Shown: in pieces, positions 15,542-23,645 of the stretch | Layout: each line of letters starts with the position of its first letter | Position numbering within the stretch: the first letter of the stretch is position 1 | DNA from: Solirubrobacteraceae bacterium | GTDB lineage: Bacteria; Actinomycetota; Thermoleophilia; Solirubrobacterales; Solirubrobacteraceae | Direction: 5' to 3' | Assembly: GCA_016462625.1 (NCBI GenBank) | Contig: JAEMSV010000038.1 | Coordinates: forward strand, 1 to 37,249 | Length of the DNA: 37,249 nt | Notes under the pieces: generated by a model | Databases searched by the model: none | The model's input: only the letters and a program-made list of their open reading frames with translations | What the model was told of the DNA's origin: nothing | Translations under genes and position numbers: made by a program

Positions 15542-16752
15542 CAGCCGGGGGTGACGACCGCCGGCTCGGCCGGCCCCGTCGCGCCCCGCGAGCTCAGCGT
15601 CGCGATGACGCCGCCGACGCCCGCGCAGGCCGCGCCCATCCAGAACGCCTCGGGGTAGCCGGAGATCGCTGCGACCGCGCCGGCGAGCGGTCCGCCGACG
15701 CCGACGCCGATGTCGAAGAACGCGGTGAACGCCCCCATGGCGACACCGCGCTCGCGCTCGTCGACCCGGCTGACCACCGCGAGGGCGAGGGCCGGGAACA
15801 GCATCGAGAAGCCGCAGCCCATGACGAGCGCGCCGACGACCGCGATCGGGAAGCTCTGGGTGAGCGCGATGATCGCGAGGCCGAGGGCCTCCATGCTGAA
15901 GGCGAACGCCGCGGTCGGCGCCGCGCCGAAGCGGTCCGGCACGCTGCCGGCGAGCAGCCGCGTGAGGACGACCGCCGCGGCGAAGACCGTGAACACGGTC
16001 GCGCTGTGCGCGATGTCGCGGGCGTCGAGATGGAGCACCACGAACCCGAGCATGGTCCCGAAGCCGATGTTCGCCAGCGAGAGCGCGATGCCGGGGCCGA
16101 TCGCCTGGCGCGGCAGCCGGAAGGCGGGCTGGGCCTCTGCCGGGACCGCCTCGTGGTCGTCGCGCAGGCGCAGCGCGACGGCTGCTCCCGCGAGCGGGAA
16201 GAGGACGGCCAGCCCCCAGACCGCTTCGTATGACGCGAGGTCGTAGACCGTCTGCCCGATGACGCTCCCGACGCTGAGCCCGCCCCAGACCGCGATGCCG
16301 AAGAGCCCGATGGTCTGACCGCGGCGCTCCGGCGGCGCGAGGTCCACGACCCAGGTCACCGCAGCGGTGAAGAGCCAGCCGTCGCCGATGCCCACGACCA
16401 GGCGCGCGAGCACGAGCCACGCCACGCCGCCGGGGACGAACAGGAGGGCGGCCGAGAGGGACATGAGCAGCAGGCCGGCCAGCACGATCGGGCGGCGGCC
16501 ATGCAGATCGGCGAGACGGCCGGCGACCGGGCGGCCGATGACGGCCGACAGCGCGAAGATGCCCACGACGACCCCGACGGCGATGTCGCCCGCGCCGACC
16601 GGGCCCTTGACGTAGCGGGGCAGGACCGGCAGCACCGCGCCGATCGCGAGGAAGCCGAGCAGCGTCGCGCACCACACGCCGAACGCGGCTCCGAAGGCGG
16701 GCTGGTCGCGCAGGGCGGTGGCGACCCGTCGGCTGAGCGTGCCTGCCTCCAC
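15541..16752 (-). CDS. MFS transporter, probable drug or metabolite exporter
   Basis: A 403-residue major-facilitator protein with about 12 hydrophobic segments. The family motif between helices 2 and 3 is present as GRPVAGRLADLHGRRP (about residues 73-88). The second-half repeat contains LAGSVPDRFGAAP. The start is GTG at 16752, because TAGCCT sits exactly 7 nt upstream and the first helix begins near residue 25. There is no Shine-Dalgarno sequence. It is divergent from a TetR gene across 59 bp, which suggests repression by that TetR. The last bases overlap the HxlR promoter. The substrate is not predictable. Confidence 0.88.
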   Translation of the reverse strand: MEAGTLSRRVATALRDQPAFGAAFGVWCATLLGFLAIGAVLPVLPRYVKGPVGAGDIAVGVVVGIFALSAVIGRPVAGRLADLHGRRPIVLAGLLLMSLSAALLFVPGGVAWLVLARLVVGIGDGWLFTAAVTWVVDLAPPERRGQTIGLFGIAVWGGLSVGSVIGQTVYDLASYEAVWGLAVLFPLAGAAVALRLRDDHEAVPAEAQPAFRLPRQAIGPGIALSLANIGFGTMLGFVVLHLDARDIAHSATVFTVFAAAVVLTRLLAGSVPDRFGAAPTAAFAFSMEALGLAIIALTQSFPIAVVGALVMGCGFSMLFPALALAVVSRVDERERGVAMGAFTAFFDIGVGVGGPLAGAVAAISGYPEAFWMGAACAGVGGVIATLSSRGATGPAEPAVVTPG

Positions 16753-16811
16753 GGACCGCAGGCTATCTCCGTCCCGAACCCGAGCCCGTGCCGACCACTA
16801 CGGTTGGCCGT
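16753..16811. promoter_or_regulatory. Back-to-back leaderless promoters of MFS and TetR genes
   Basis: TAGCCT on the minus strand (16760-16765) and TACGGT on the plus strand (16799-16804) each lie 7 nt from a start codon. Their -35 regions must overlap in the 33 bp between them. One bound repressor could block both genes. No strong palindrome is visible here. Confidence 0.45.
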
Positions 16812-17414
16812 ATGACGACCGCCAGCCCGTCCGTCCGCCCCGTCCGGGAGCGGCTGCTCAGGGGGCTGGTGCAGGCGCTGGCGGAGCGGCGACTGAACGA
16901 GGTGACGATGAACGACATCGCGCGCCACGCCCGCACGTCGAAGCGGACGTTCTACGAGCACTTCGACGACAAGGAGGCGTGCTTTCTCGCCCTCTACCGC
17001 GGGATCTGCGACGGGATGGCGGCGCGCTTTGCCGCGATCCTCGACGAGACCGTCCCCGTCGAGGACCAGATCGCCGCGATCGCCGGCGTGTACGTCGGGA
17101 CCCTCGGCGCCTCCCCGACGCTCACGCGCGCGACGCTCAGCGACATCATCGCCGGGGGCGACGCATGTCTCGCCGCGCGGCGCGAGCAGCACGAGCGCTT
17201 CGCCGCCGGCCTGCGCGAGGCCTTCTCGGCCACGCGCGCGCGTCAGCCCGGCGCCGGCGTGCGTGAGATCGACCAGGAGACGGCCGCCGCCCTGGTGGGC
17301 GGCATCAACGAACTGCTGCTGCGCGAGCTCGACCTCGGCCGGGCCGATCGGCTCCCCGAGCTCGCCGGAACAGTCCGCGCGCTGTTCCGCGCGGTCGTCG
17401 TCGAACGGTCCTGA
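16812..17414 (+). CDS. TetR-family transcriptional regulator (first of three)
   Basis: A 200-residue regulator read from the ATG at 16812. A GTG at 16788 is possible but less favoured, since TACGGT lies 7 nt upstream of the ATG. The N-terminal helix-turn-helix is at about residues 28-62: RLNEVTMNDIARHARTSKRTFYEHFDDKEACFLALYRG, typical of TetR. The remaining helical domain would bind a ligand and dimerise; it contains Cys in GGDACLAARR. Its divergence from the MFS exporter suggests that it controls export. A 69-bp imperfect palindrome follows the gene. Confidence 0.9.
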   Translation: MTTASPSVRPVRERLLRGLVQALAERRLNEVTMNDIARHARTSKRTFYEHFDDKEACFLALYRGICDGMAARFAAILDETVPVEDQIAAIAGVYVGTLGASPTLTRATLSDIIAGGDACLAARREQHERFAAGLREAFSATRARQPGAGVREIDQETAAALVGGINELLLRELDLGRADRLPELAGTVRALFRAVVVERS

Positions 17415-17430
17415 ACGCTTGCCGCGCCGC

Positions 17431-17499
17431 CGACTCCCGAAGGCGATGACCGGGCGGAATGAAGAGGGGAACCGCCGGCCATCGCCTTCGTCGGAGTCG
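17431..17499. repeat. 69-bp imperfect inverted repeat after the first tetR
   Basis: The arms 17431-17457 and 17472-17499 pair over blocks of 7, 11, 4 and 3 bp, interrupted by a 2-nt bulge, one mismatch and one bulge. The core includes CGAAGGCGATG. No T-run follows. It could be a terminator or a short mobile palindromic element. Confidence 0.6.
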
Positions 17500-17569
17500 C
17501 GTACCCGAGCCCGGCACGTCGCCACTGGGACACCGTGTCTCGGTGGCGGGCTCTGAAGGTATCCGGAGG

Positions 17570-17614
17570 CTTGACGCCACGTCAAGTCGTCTCATTTGTC
17601 TCAGCATGTACCGT
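17570..17614 (+). promoter_or_regulatory. Operator-like palindrome and -10 of the second tetR
   Basis: CTTGACG-CCA-CGTCAAG (17570-17586) is a perfect 7+3+7 palindrome. TACCGT (17609-17614) lies 7 nt upstream of the ATG at 17622, giving a leaderless promoter. The palindrome sits just upstream of the expected -35, a good place for an autoregulatory site. Confidence 0.5.
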
Positions 17615-17621
17615 TGCGAAC

Positions 17622-18293
17622 ATGGCAAGCGCCCGGGGGGAGCGCCAGCCACTTCCGGCGATCACGCCGGAGGCAGCTGCGGCGCTATGGACACTCGTGA
17701 CGGACAACCCGCCGGCCACCGCCCGCGAGCGACTGCTCGTCGGCATGGCCGCGGCGATCGAGGAGCGCGGCCTGGCCGCCTCGACGGTGGCGGACGTCGT
17801 CCGCCACGCCCGCGCATCGCGGCGGACGTTCTACGAGCACTTCCGCGATCGCGACGACTGCTTCCTTGCGCTCTACGAGATTCTCGGGCTGCGCCTCGTG
17901 CGCGTGTTCGAGGAGGGTGTCACCGAGCACGACGACTGGCTCGAGGAGATGGCGGGCGCGTCGCGCGCGTATCTGGTCGCGCTGACGGCCTTCCCGGCGC
18001 TCACCCGCGCCGGGCTCGCCGAGATGACGGCGATCGGGCCGCGGGCGCTGTCTGCGCGCCGCGTCCTGCTGCAGCGGCTCGCCGAGGTGCTCCAGCGCGT
18101 CCTCGCCGACGGGCGCGCCCGTCACGCCGATGTCCCGTCGCGCGAGTTGCCGCCCGAGCAGGCACTCGCGGTCATCGGCGGGTTGCACGAGCTCGTGCTC
18201 ATCTGTGTCGAGGACGGCGAGATCGGGCAGATCCTGGATCTCGCGCCGATCGCGGCGGACATGGTCTACCGGCTCACCGTGGTCCCCTCCTGA
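17622..18293 (+). CDS. TetR-family transcriptional regulator (second of three)
   Basis: A 223-residue regulator from the ATG at 17622 (MASARGERQPLPAITPEAAAALW). The helix-turn-helix lies at about residues 45-82: [37 protein letters not shown], very close to the first and third TetR proteins here. The C-terminal ligand and dimer domain is ordinary in length. No exporter lies next to it. The next gene is the ATP-grasp operon, 91 nt downstream on the same strand, so that operon is one possible target but read-through or distant targets are equally possible. A stem-loop follows the stop. Confidence 0.9.
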   Translation: MASARGERQPLPAITPEAAAALWTLVTDNPPATARERLLVGMAAAIEERGLAASTVADVVRHARASRRTFYEHFRDRDDCFLALYEILGLRLVRVFEEGVTEHDDWLEEMAGASRAYLVALTAFPALTRAGLAEMTAIGPRALSARRVLLQRLAEVLQRVLADGRARHADVPSRELPPEQALAVIGGLHELVLICVEDGEIGQILDLAPIAADMVYRLTVVPS

Positions 18294-18324
18294 GGCCCTC
18301 CGTCCAGGTGGACAAACGCGGGGG

Positions 18325-18346
18325 CGCCAGTCTCTACCGACTGGCG
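18325..18346 (+). terminator. Short hairpin between the second tetR and the ATP-grasp operon
   Basis: CGCCAGT (18325-18331) and ACTGGCG (18340-18346) enclose an 8-nt loop. There is no T-run. It is either a weak terminator or a site controlling the operon that starts at 18385. Confidence 0.4.
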
Positions 18347-18384
18347 GTGGCCCCTGTGCTCGGCGCGCGACACAATCGACGCAG

Positions 18385-19992
18385 ATGACCGAACCGCTCA
18401 TCCTCCGCGAGCCCGCCGTCTATCGCCCGCCCGCGGGGATCTTCGACGAGGTCTTCGGCCCCGGAGGCGTGCCGCGCGAGTACGCGCAGGCCCTGGTCGC
18501 CGAGCTGGCGCGCCTGGGGGCGGCCGAGCTCGCCGGCGCCGGGCGCCGCCGCGACGCGATCTTCATCCAGCAGGGCATCACGTTCGATGCCACCGGTGAC
18601 GACGGCCCGGTCAAGGACCGCCCGTTCCCCCTCGATCTCGTGCCGCGGATCATGCCCGGCCACGAGTGGGACCACATCAAGCGCGGCCTGGCCCAGCGCA
18701 TCCGCGCGCTGAACCACTTCGTCGACGACGTCTACCACGCGCGCGAGATCGTCCACGAGGGCATCATCCCGTGGCAGCTCGTCGTCAGCCGGCCGAACTT
18801 CGCCCGGCAGATGCATGGCGTCCGCCCGCCGGGCGGGGTCTACTGCCACGTCGCCGGCTGCGATCTCGTGCGCGACGCCGACGGGTCCTGGCGCGTGCTG
18901 GAGGACAACGTGCGCACGCCCTCGGGCATCAGCTACGTGCTGGAGAACCGCACGGCGATGACCCGGCTCGTCCCGCAGCTCTTCAACAAGTACCGCGTCC
19001 GCCCGGTCGACCACTACCCGCAGCTCCTGCTGGCCGCGCTGCGCGCGGTCGCACCCGCCACCGAGGGCGAGGCGACCGTCGTCGTCTGGACCCCGGGCTC
19101 GATGAACAGCGCGTACTTCGAGCACTCGTTCCTCGCGCGGCAGATGGGCGTCGAGCTCGTGGAGGCCTCTGATCTCGTCGTCCGCGACGACGTCCTGTAC
19201 ATGCGGACCACGAGCGGGCTCAAGCGCGTGCACGCGGTCTACCGCCGGCTCGACGACGACTTCATCGACCCGCTCGAGTTCCGGCCGGACTCGCTGCTCG
19301 GCGTCCCCGGGCTCATGCGCGCATATCGCTCGGGCTCCGTCGCGCTCGCCAACGCCGTCGGCACCGGCGTCGCCGACGACAAGGCCGTCTACCACTACGT
19401 CCCCGAGATGATCAAGTTCTACCTCGGGGAGGAGCCGATCCTGCAGAACGTCAAGACGTTCCTGCTGGGCGACCCGGAGCAGCTCGCGCACGCCCTCGGG
19501 CGCATGGACCAGCTCGTCTTCAAGCCGACCGGCGAGTCGGGCGGCAAGGGCGTGCACATCGGCCCGAGCACCCCGGCCGACGAGCTGGAGCGGCTGCGCG
19601 AGACCATCCTGCAGGCGCCGGAGAAGTGGATCGCCCAGGAGGTCGTGAAGCTCTCGACGGTCCCGACGGCCGGCGTCGACGGCACGCTCGCGCCCCGCCA
19701 CGTCGACCTGCGGCCGTTCGCGGTCTTCGGTGAGAAGATCAAGATCGTGCCCGGCGGACTCACGCGCGTCGCGATGACCGAGGGCTCGATGATCGTCAAC
19801 TCGTCGCGCGGCGGCGGCAGCAAGGACACGTGGGTCCTCGACGACGGCGCCGCGAAGGACGCCGATCAGGCCGGACCCGACATCGCCCAGACGCTTCCGC
19901 CCGCACTCCCCGGCCTGCGCTACGCGGAGTGGACCGGGCAGGCCCAGCAGCAACAGCAGCAGACCGCACCCACCGACGCGAAGACCAGCTGA
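18385..19992 (+). CDS. Circularly permuted ATP-grasp type 2 protein
   Basis: A 535-residue cytoplasmic protein of the circularly permuted ATP-grasp family (PF14403/PF04174 type). Landmarks include YRPPAGIFDEVFGPGG at the N-terminus, EDNVRTPSGISYVLENR (Glu173 on), and the ATP-binding loop VFKPTGESGGKGVHIGP (Lys380 on). Members are predicted to form an amide or peptide bond on an unknown substrate. The C-terminus carries a glutamine run (QAQQQQQQ). The ATG at 18385 is chosen because it begins the conserved domain. The longer open frame upstream overlaps tetR. No Shine-Dalgarno sequence is seen; CACAAT ends 8 nt upstream. The next gene starts 4 nt after the stop. The substrate is unknown. Confidence 0.9.
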   Translation: MTEPLILREPAVYRPPAGIFDEVFGPGGVPREYAQALVAELARLGAAELAGAGRRRDAIFIQQGITFDATGDDGPVKDRPFPLDLVPRIMPGHEWDHIKRGLAQRIRALNHFVDDVYHAREIVHEGIIPWQLVVSRPNFARQMHGVRPPGGVYCHVAGCDLVRDADGSWRVLEDNVRTPSGISYVLENRTAMTRLVPQLFNKYRVRPVDHYPQLLLAALRAVAPATEGEATVVVWTPGSMNSAYFEHSFLARQMGVELVEASDLVVRDDVLYMRTTSGLKRVHAVYRRLDDDFIDPLEFRPDSLLGVPGLMRAYRSGSVALANAVGTGVADDKAVYHYVPEMIKFYLGEEPILQNVKTFLLGDPEQLAHALGRMDQLVFKPTGESGGKGVHIGPSTPADELERLRETILQAPEKWIAQEVVKLSTVPTAGVDGTLAPRHVDLRPFAVFGEKIKIVPGGLTRVAMTEGSMIVNSSRGGGSKDTWVLDDGAAKDADQAGPDIAQTLPPALPGLRYAEWTGQAQQQQQQTAPTDAKTS

Positions 19993-19996
19993 CGCC

Positions 19997-20935
19997 ATGC
20001 TCGCCCGCATCGCCCACGAGCTCTTCTGGCTCGGCCGCAACCTCTCGCGCGCTGAGCACACCGCGCGCATGCTCGACGGCATCTTCCAGGCCGACATCCA
20101 GGCCCGCTCCGAGGAGGCCGGGATGACGCTCGGCTGGGGCTCACTGCTGGCGATCATGGGCGCCGAGACGGAGGAGGGCGTCCCGCCGCACCGCGACCAG
20201 GTGTTGCGCAGCCTCACGCTCGACGCCGACAACCCCGCCTCGGTCATCTCGTGCATCGGCCGGGGGCGTGAGGGCGCCCGCACCGTGCGCGACGTCATCT
20301 CCCAGGAGATGTGGGAGTCGATCAACACGACGAACCTCGGCATGCAGGAGGGCGATCTCTCCGAGCGCCTCCTCGTCGGCCCGTATTCGGTCTACCAGTA
20401 CGTCAAGGAGCGCTCGGCGCTGTTCTGGGGATTGACCCGGCGCACGATGCTGCGCGACGAGGCGTACTCCTTCCTCCAGGCGGGCGGCCGGCTGGAGTCC
20501 GCGGACATGATGCTCCGCATGCTCCGCGTCGCGCTCGCGGCGAGCGCCGGCGGGCGTGACGACGGCCACGCGCTGAGCCTGCTGCAAGCGGTCGGCGGCT
20601 TCCAGGCCTACCGTCGCGCCGTGCCCGGCCCGCCCAACGCGGCGCCCGTCGTGCGGTTCCTGCTCTTCGAGCGCGCGTATCCCGACTCGGTCGCCGCGTC
20701 GGTCGACCTGCTCGAGCAGTCCCTCTCGCGCGCGGATGACAACCCGCGCAACGCCGAGCCCGTCCTGCGGCTCCTGCGCCTCACGGCCGACCTCGAGTTC
20801 CGCCGCCGCGCCGAGGAGGACACCCAGTCGGGGAACCGCCTCGCCGAGATCTGTGGGCAGGTCCAGACCGAGCTCGGCAAGGTCGACCGCGACGTCCACG
20901 ACCGCTACTTCGCAGGAGCACCGGCCGCGGCATGA
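19997..20935 (+). CDS. Alpha-E domain protein
   Basis: A 312-residue, mostly helical protein with the alpha-E signature MLARIAHELFWLGRNLSRAEHTARMLD at its start. It also carries later family blocks such as DNPASVISCIGRGREGARTVRDVISQEMWESIN and YQYVKERSALFWGLTRRTMLRDEAYSFLQAGGRLESADMMLRML. The family (PF04168) has no known catalytic activity and almost always sits beside circularly permuted ATP-grasp and transglutaminase genes, as here. It probably acts as a partner or scaffold in the same pathway. Its stop overlaps the next ATG by 4 nt, implying coupled translation. Confidence 0.92.
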   Translation: MLARIAHELFWLGRNLSRAEHTARMLDGIFQADIQARSEEAGMTLGWGSLLAIMGAETEEGVPPHRDQVLRSLTLDADNPASVISCIGRGREGARTVRDVISQEMWESINTTNLGMQEGDLSERLLVGPYSVYQYVKERSALFWGLTRRTMLRDEAYSFLQAGGRLESADMMLRMLRVALAASAGGRDDGHALSLLQAVGGFQAYRRAVPGPPNAAPVVRFLLFERAYPDSVAASVDLLEQSLSRADDNPRNAEPVLRLLRLTADLEFRRRAEEDTQSGNRLAEICGQVQTELGKVDRDVHDRYFAGAPAAA

Positions 20936-21807
20936 ACTTCTCGATCCGCTACCTCACCGAGTACCACTACGACCACGAGGTCACCGACAACCTCAACGCG
21001 CTGCGCGTGCGCCCGGCGACCACCAGCAACCAGCGCCTCGACGACTTCCAGGTCCGCGTCGAGCCCGAGGCGCGCATTGGCCGCCACGAGGACTACTTCG
21101 GCACCGAGGTCATCGAGTTCGGCATCAGCCGGCCGCACGACCACCTGACGATCGACGTGCGCGCCCGCGTGGTGACCAACGATCCCGGAGAGCCGCCCGA
21201 CGCGCCCTGGGAGGGCGTCACGAGCACGGCCTACCAGCTGGCCGCAGGAGAGTTCCTGCTCGCCGACCCCGACGAGCCGGATCATCCCCTGCTCGCCGAG
21301 CTCATCCCGCTCTCACGCGCGAACAGCCCCCTGAAGACGCTGCGCTGGGTCACCGAGCTGATCCCCGACCGCTTCCGCTACCAGGCGGGGGTGACCTACG
21401 TCGGGTCCACGGTCGCGGATCTCCTCGACGGTGGCGGCGGCGTCTGCCAGGACTTCGCGCACCTCGCGCTCATCCTGCTGCGCCACCACGGGATCGCGGC
21501 CCGGTACGTCAGCGGGTACCTCTGGGCGGCGCCGGAGGACGGCGGCGACGACTCGCTCGAGCTTGAGACGCACGCCTGGGTCGAGGCGCTGATGCCCGGC
21601 GACGGCGGCCGTGGCGAGCCGGTCTGGGTCGGCGCCGATCCGACGAATCGCCGCCTGGCCGGGGAGTCGCACGTGAAGATCGGTCACGGCCGCTTCTATC
21701 AGGACATCCCACCCATCCGGGGCGTCTACCAGGGCGCTGCGGGCGCCAAGCTGAGCGCCAACGTGGAGATGACGCGCCTCGACCCGCAGACCAGCGCGCG
21801 CGCCTGA
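20932..21807 (+). CDS. Transglutaminase-like cysteine protease-fold protein
   Basis: A 291-residue protein with the bacterial transglutaminase-like N-terminal beta domain (MNFSIRYLTEYHYDHEVTDNLNALRVRP) followed by the transglutaminase core. The catalytic triad is visible: Cys172 in GVCQDFAHLAL, His214 in THAWVEA and Asp236 in GADPTN. The family does peptide-bond hydrolysis or acyl transfer. There is no signal peptide, so it acts in the cytoplasm. It closes the three-gene operon with the ATP-grasp and alpha-E genes, whose members are predicted to make and trim a small peptide-like product or tag. All three appear intact. Confidence 0.93.
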   Translation: MNFSIRYLTEYHYDHEVTDNLNALRVRPATTSNQRLDDFQVRVEPEARIGRHEDYFGTEVIEFGISRPHDHLTIDVRARVVTNDPGEPPDAPWEGVTSTAYQLAAGEFLLADPDEPDHPLLAELIPLSRANSPLKTLRWVTELIPDRFRYQAGVTYVGSTVADLLDGGGGVCQDFAHLALILLRHHGIAARYVSGYLWAAPEDGGDDSLELETHAWVEALMPGDGGRGEPVWVGADPTNRRLAGESHVKIGHGRFYQDIPPIRGVYQGAAGAKLSANVEMTRLDPQTSARA

Positions 21808-21829
21808 TCGACCGAGCATCGTTACCGGG

Positions 21830-21858
21830 GTGTACGTAGACGTACCAGCCTGATACGG
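21830..21858 (+). promoter_or_regulatory. Operator-like palindrome and -10 of the lipase gene
   Basis: GTACGT-AG-ACGTAC (21830-21843) is a perfect 6+2+6 palindrome. TACGGT (21853-21858) is the candidate -10. The lipase is convergent with a TetR gene that may bind here. Confidence 0.45.
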
Positions 21859-21933
21859 TGCCGCTCGAACGGTCTTGCGGAGTGCCGCTCTGGGGAGAGC
21901 GCGGCAGGGCCGACGGAGGAGAGAGGTCGTCCC

Positions 21934-22896
21934 ATGCTCGAGACGTTCGTCGTGCGCGCTCGCTGCGCGCTGCGCTGCACCGCCGCCGCTGCGGGGGTAG
22001 CGGCGGCGGTTGCCGGCGCCACCGCCCCGTCCGCCCATGCCGTGCCCGTCGGCGGCCTGCCCGAGGCGATCAGCGGCTTCGCCCTGACGCCGAACCGCGT
22101 CGCCGGCGCGAACGACTGGTCGTGCAAGCCGTCAGCGGAGCACCCCCGCCCTGTCGTGCTCGTCCACGGGACGTTTCTGAACCTGGGGGCCAATTGGACC
22201 CTGGTCTCACCGACGCTGAAGAACGCGGGCTACTGCGTCTTCGCGCTGAACTACGGGTCGACGGGCCTGTCGGTGGGCGGCCGCATCAACGGCCTGGGCG
22301 ACATCGGCAGGTCGGCCGGTGAGCTATCCGCCTTCGTCGACCGGGTGCTCGCCGCGACCGGGGCGGCCGAGGTGGACATCGTCGGCCACTCGCAGGGCGG
22401 GATGATGCCGAACCACTACGTCAAGTTCCTGGGCGGAGCCGACAAGGTCCACAAGCTCATCGGCCTGGCGCCGAGTAATCACGGCACCGACCTGTGGGGG
22501 CTGATCCGGCTGGCCCGGTCACTGAGCTTCATCGGGCAGCCGATCCTCAACGTCGCAAACCAGGTGCTGACCGACGGCGGCGCCCGCGGCGTCCAGCAGC
22601 AATTGAAGGGTGATCAGTTCCAGCGCCGGCTCTGGGCGGGTGGCGACACCGTGCCCGGCGTCAGCTACACCGTGATCTCCACGCGGTACGACTGGGTCGT
22701 CACGCCGTGGAAGACCCAGTATCTGAACGGCCCAGACACCGACAACATCCTCGTCCAGGCGCTCTGCCCGCGAGACCGCATGAGCCACGCTGGCATCATC
22801 CTGGACGGGCCCACCATGCAGATCGTGCTCAACGAGCTCGGTGCTGACGACCCGGCGTTCAGGCCGGACTGCCGGAGCTACGGCCCGGGCATCTAG
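21934..22896 (+). CDS. Secreted triacylglycerol lipase, alpha/beta hydrolase (Lipase_2-like)
   Basis: A 320-residue exported lipase. The signal peptide ends near AHA (residues 1-35). VVLVHGTF gives the oxyanion HG motif. The nucleophile elbow is GHSQGG with Ser153, and the other triad members are likely Asp253 (TRYDWVVTPW) and His285 (MSHAGI). Four cysteines in the mature part could form disulfides. The strong Shine-Dalgarno GGAGGAGAGAGG precedes the ATG, so this mRNA has a leader of about 70 nt. The family cleaves acyl esters outside the cell; the substrate range is unknown. The stop codon shares CTAG with the stop of the convergent TetR gene (22893-22896). Confidence 0.9.
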   Translation: MLETFVVRARCALRCTAAAAGVAAAVAGATAPSAHAVPVGGLPEAISGFALTPNRVAGANDWSCKPSAEHPRPVVLVHGTFLNLGANWTLVSPTLKNAGYCVFALNYGSTGLSVGGRINGLGDIGRSAGELSAFVDRVLAATGAAEVDIVGHSQGGMMPNHYVKFLGGADKVHKLIGLAPSNHGTDLWGLIRLARSLSFIGQPILNVANQVLTDGGARGVQQQLKGDQFQRRLWAGGDTVPGVSYTVISTRYDWVVTPWKTQYLNGPDTDNILVQALCPRDRMSHAGIILDGPTMQIVLNELGADDPAFRPDCRSYGPGI

Positions 22897-23594
22897 CCGT
22901 AGGGGAGGTCCTCGACGGGCCACATCGCGCCGAGCAGGAGCTTCACGGCTGCCAGCTCGAGCGCGGGCCCGTCGATCGGCTCGTCGGCGGACAGCGCCTG
23001 GAGCAGCATCTCGTTGATCCCGCCGACAACCGCGGTGGCCATGATCGGCTCCATGCCGACGGCGGGCGGGAAGTCGTCGCGGTGCTCGTCGACGATCTTC
23101 AGGATGAGCGTCGCGAAGCGCTCGTGCGACGCGCGCATCCGCAGGAGCGCCTCGGGCCCCGCTGAGGGCATGTCGAGGATGAACACGCGCGTCAGGTCGG
23201 GGATGGCGGCCAGCATCCCCAGGTACGCGCGGACGCCGCTGACCAGGCGCTCGTCCCAGGTCTGACCCACCCGCTGCGCGAACGCCGCCTCGACGCCGTT
23301 CATCACCACCTCGGAGCTCGCGTCGTACGTCGCCAGCAGACACGCCTGCTTATCGGGGAAGTGCTCGTAGAACGTCCGGCGCGAGACCTGGGCGCAGCGC
23401 ACGACATCGGCGATGGTCGTCGCGCCGATCCCCCGTTTCGCGGTCGCCTCGGCCATGCCCGCGATCAGCCGGCGGCGGTGCACCTCGCCGACCTCCTCGC
23501 GCGGCCGCGCCTGTGGGCCGGGGGGCAGCGGACCCTCGTCTCCGCGCAGGGTGCGCAGGAACTCCGGCTGGAGATCTGAGACGCCGTAGGACAC
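22893..23594 (-). CDS. TetR-family transcriptional regulator (third of three)
   Basis: A 233-residue regulator. The GTG at 23594 is chosen as start because TACCGT ends 9 nt upstream and no other start has a Shine-Dalgarno sequence; an ATG at 23651 would add 19 residues. The helix-turn-helix is at about residues 52-90: [38 protein letters not shown]. The C-terminal ligand domain is normal. The gene is convergent with the lipase and divergent from rpmG. Regulation of the lipase is plausible from position only. Confidence 0.88.
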   Translation of the reverse strand: MSYGVSDLQPEFLRTLRGDEGPLPPGPQARPREEVGEVHRRRLIAGMAEATAKRGIGATTIADVVRCAQVSRRTFYEHFPDKQACLLATYDASSEVVMNGVEAAFAQRVGQTWDERLVSGVRAYLGMLAAIPDLTRVFILDMPSAGPEALLRMRASHERFATLILKIVDEHRDDFPPAVGMEPIMATAVVGGINEMLLQALSADEPIDGPALELAAVKLLLGAMWPVEDLPYG

Positions 23595-23600
23595 TGGAGC

Positions 23601-23611
23601 GGTACGGTACC
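23601..23611 (-). promoter_or_regulatory. Third tetR -10 element within a GGTAC-G-GTACC palindrome
   Basis: On the minus strand TACCGT (23604-23609) lies inside the palindrome GGTACGGTACC (23601-23611), 9 nt from the GTG start. Binding here would block the tetR promoter, which suggests autoregulation. Confidence 0.4.
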
Positions 23612-23645
23612 TGGAGGGATGCGTCCGGCGTTCGCGCCACCGCGC

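Noticed and set aside
15500..16675. 545-codon frame fusing HxlR to upstream sequence
   Set aside because: The upstream part lies inside the MFS gene on the same strand in another frame and is Arg/Gly-rich. HxlR begins with its conserved N-terminus at 15499.
16788..16811. GTG at 16788 as the start of the first tetR
   Set aside because: It would place the -10-like TACGGT inside the coding sequence; the ATG at 16812 fits the 7-nt leaderless spacing.
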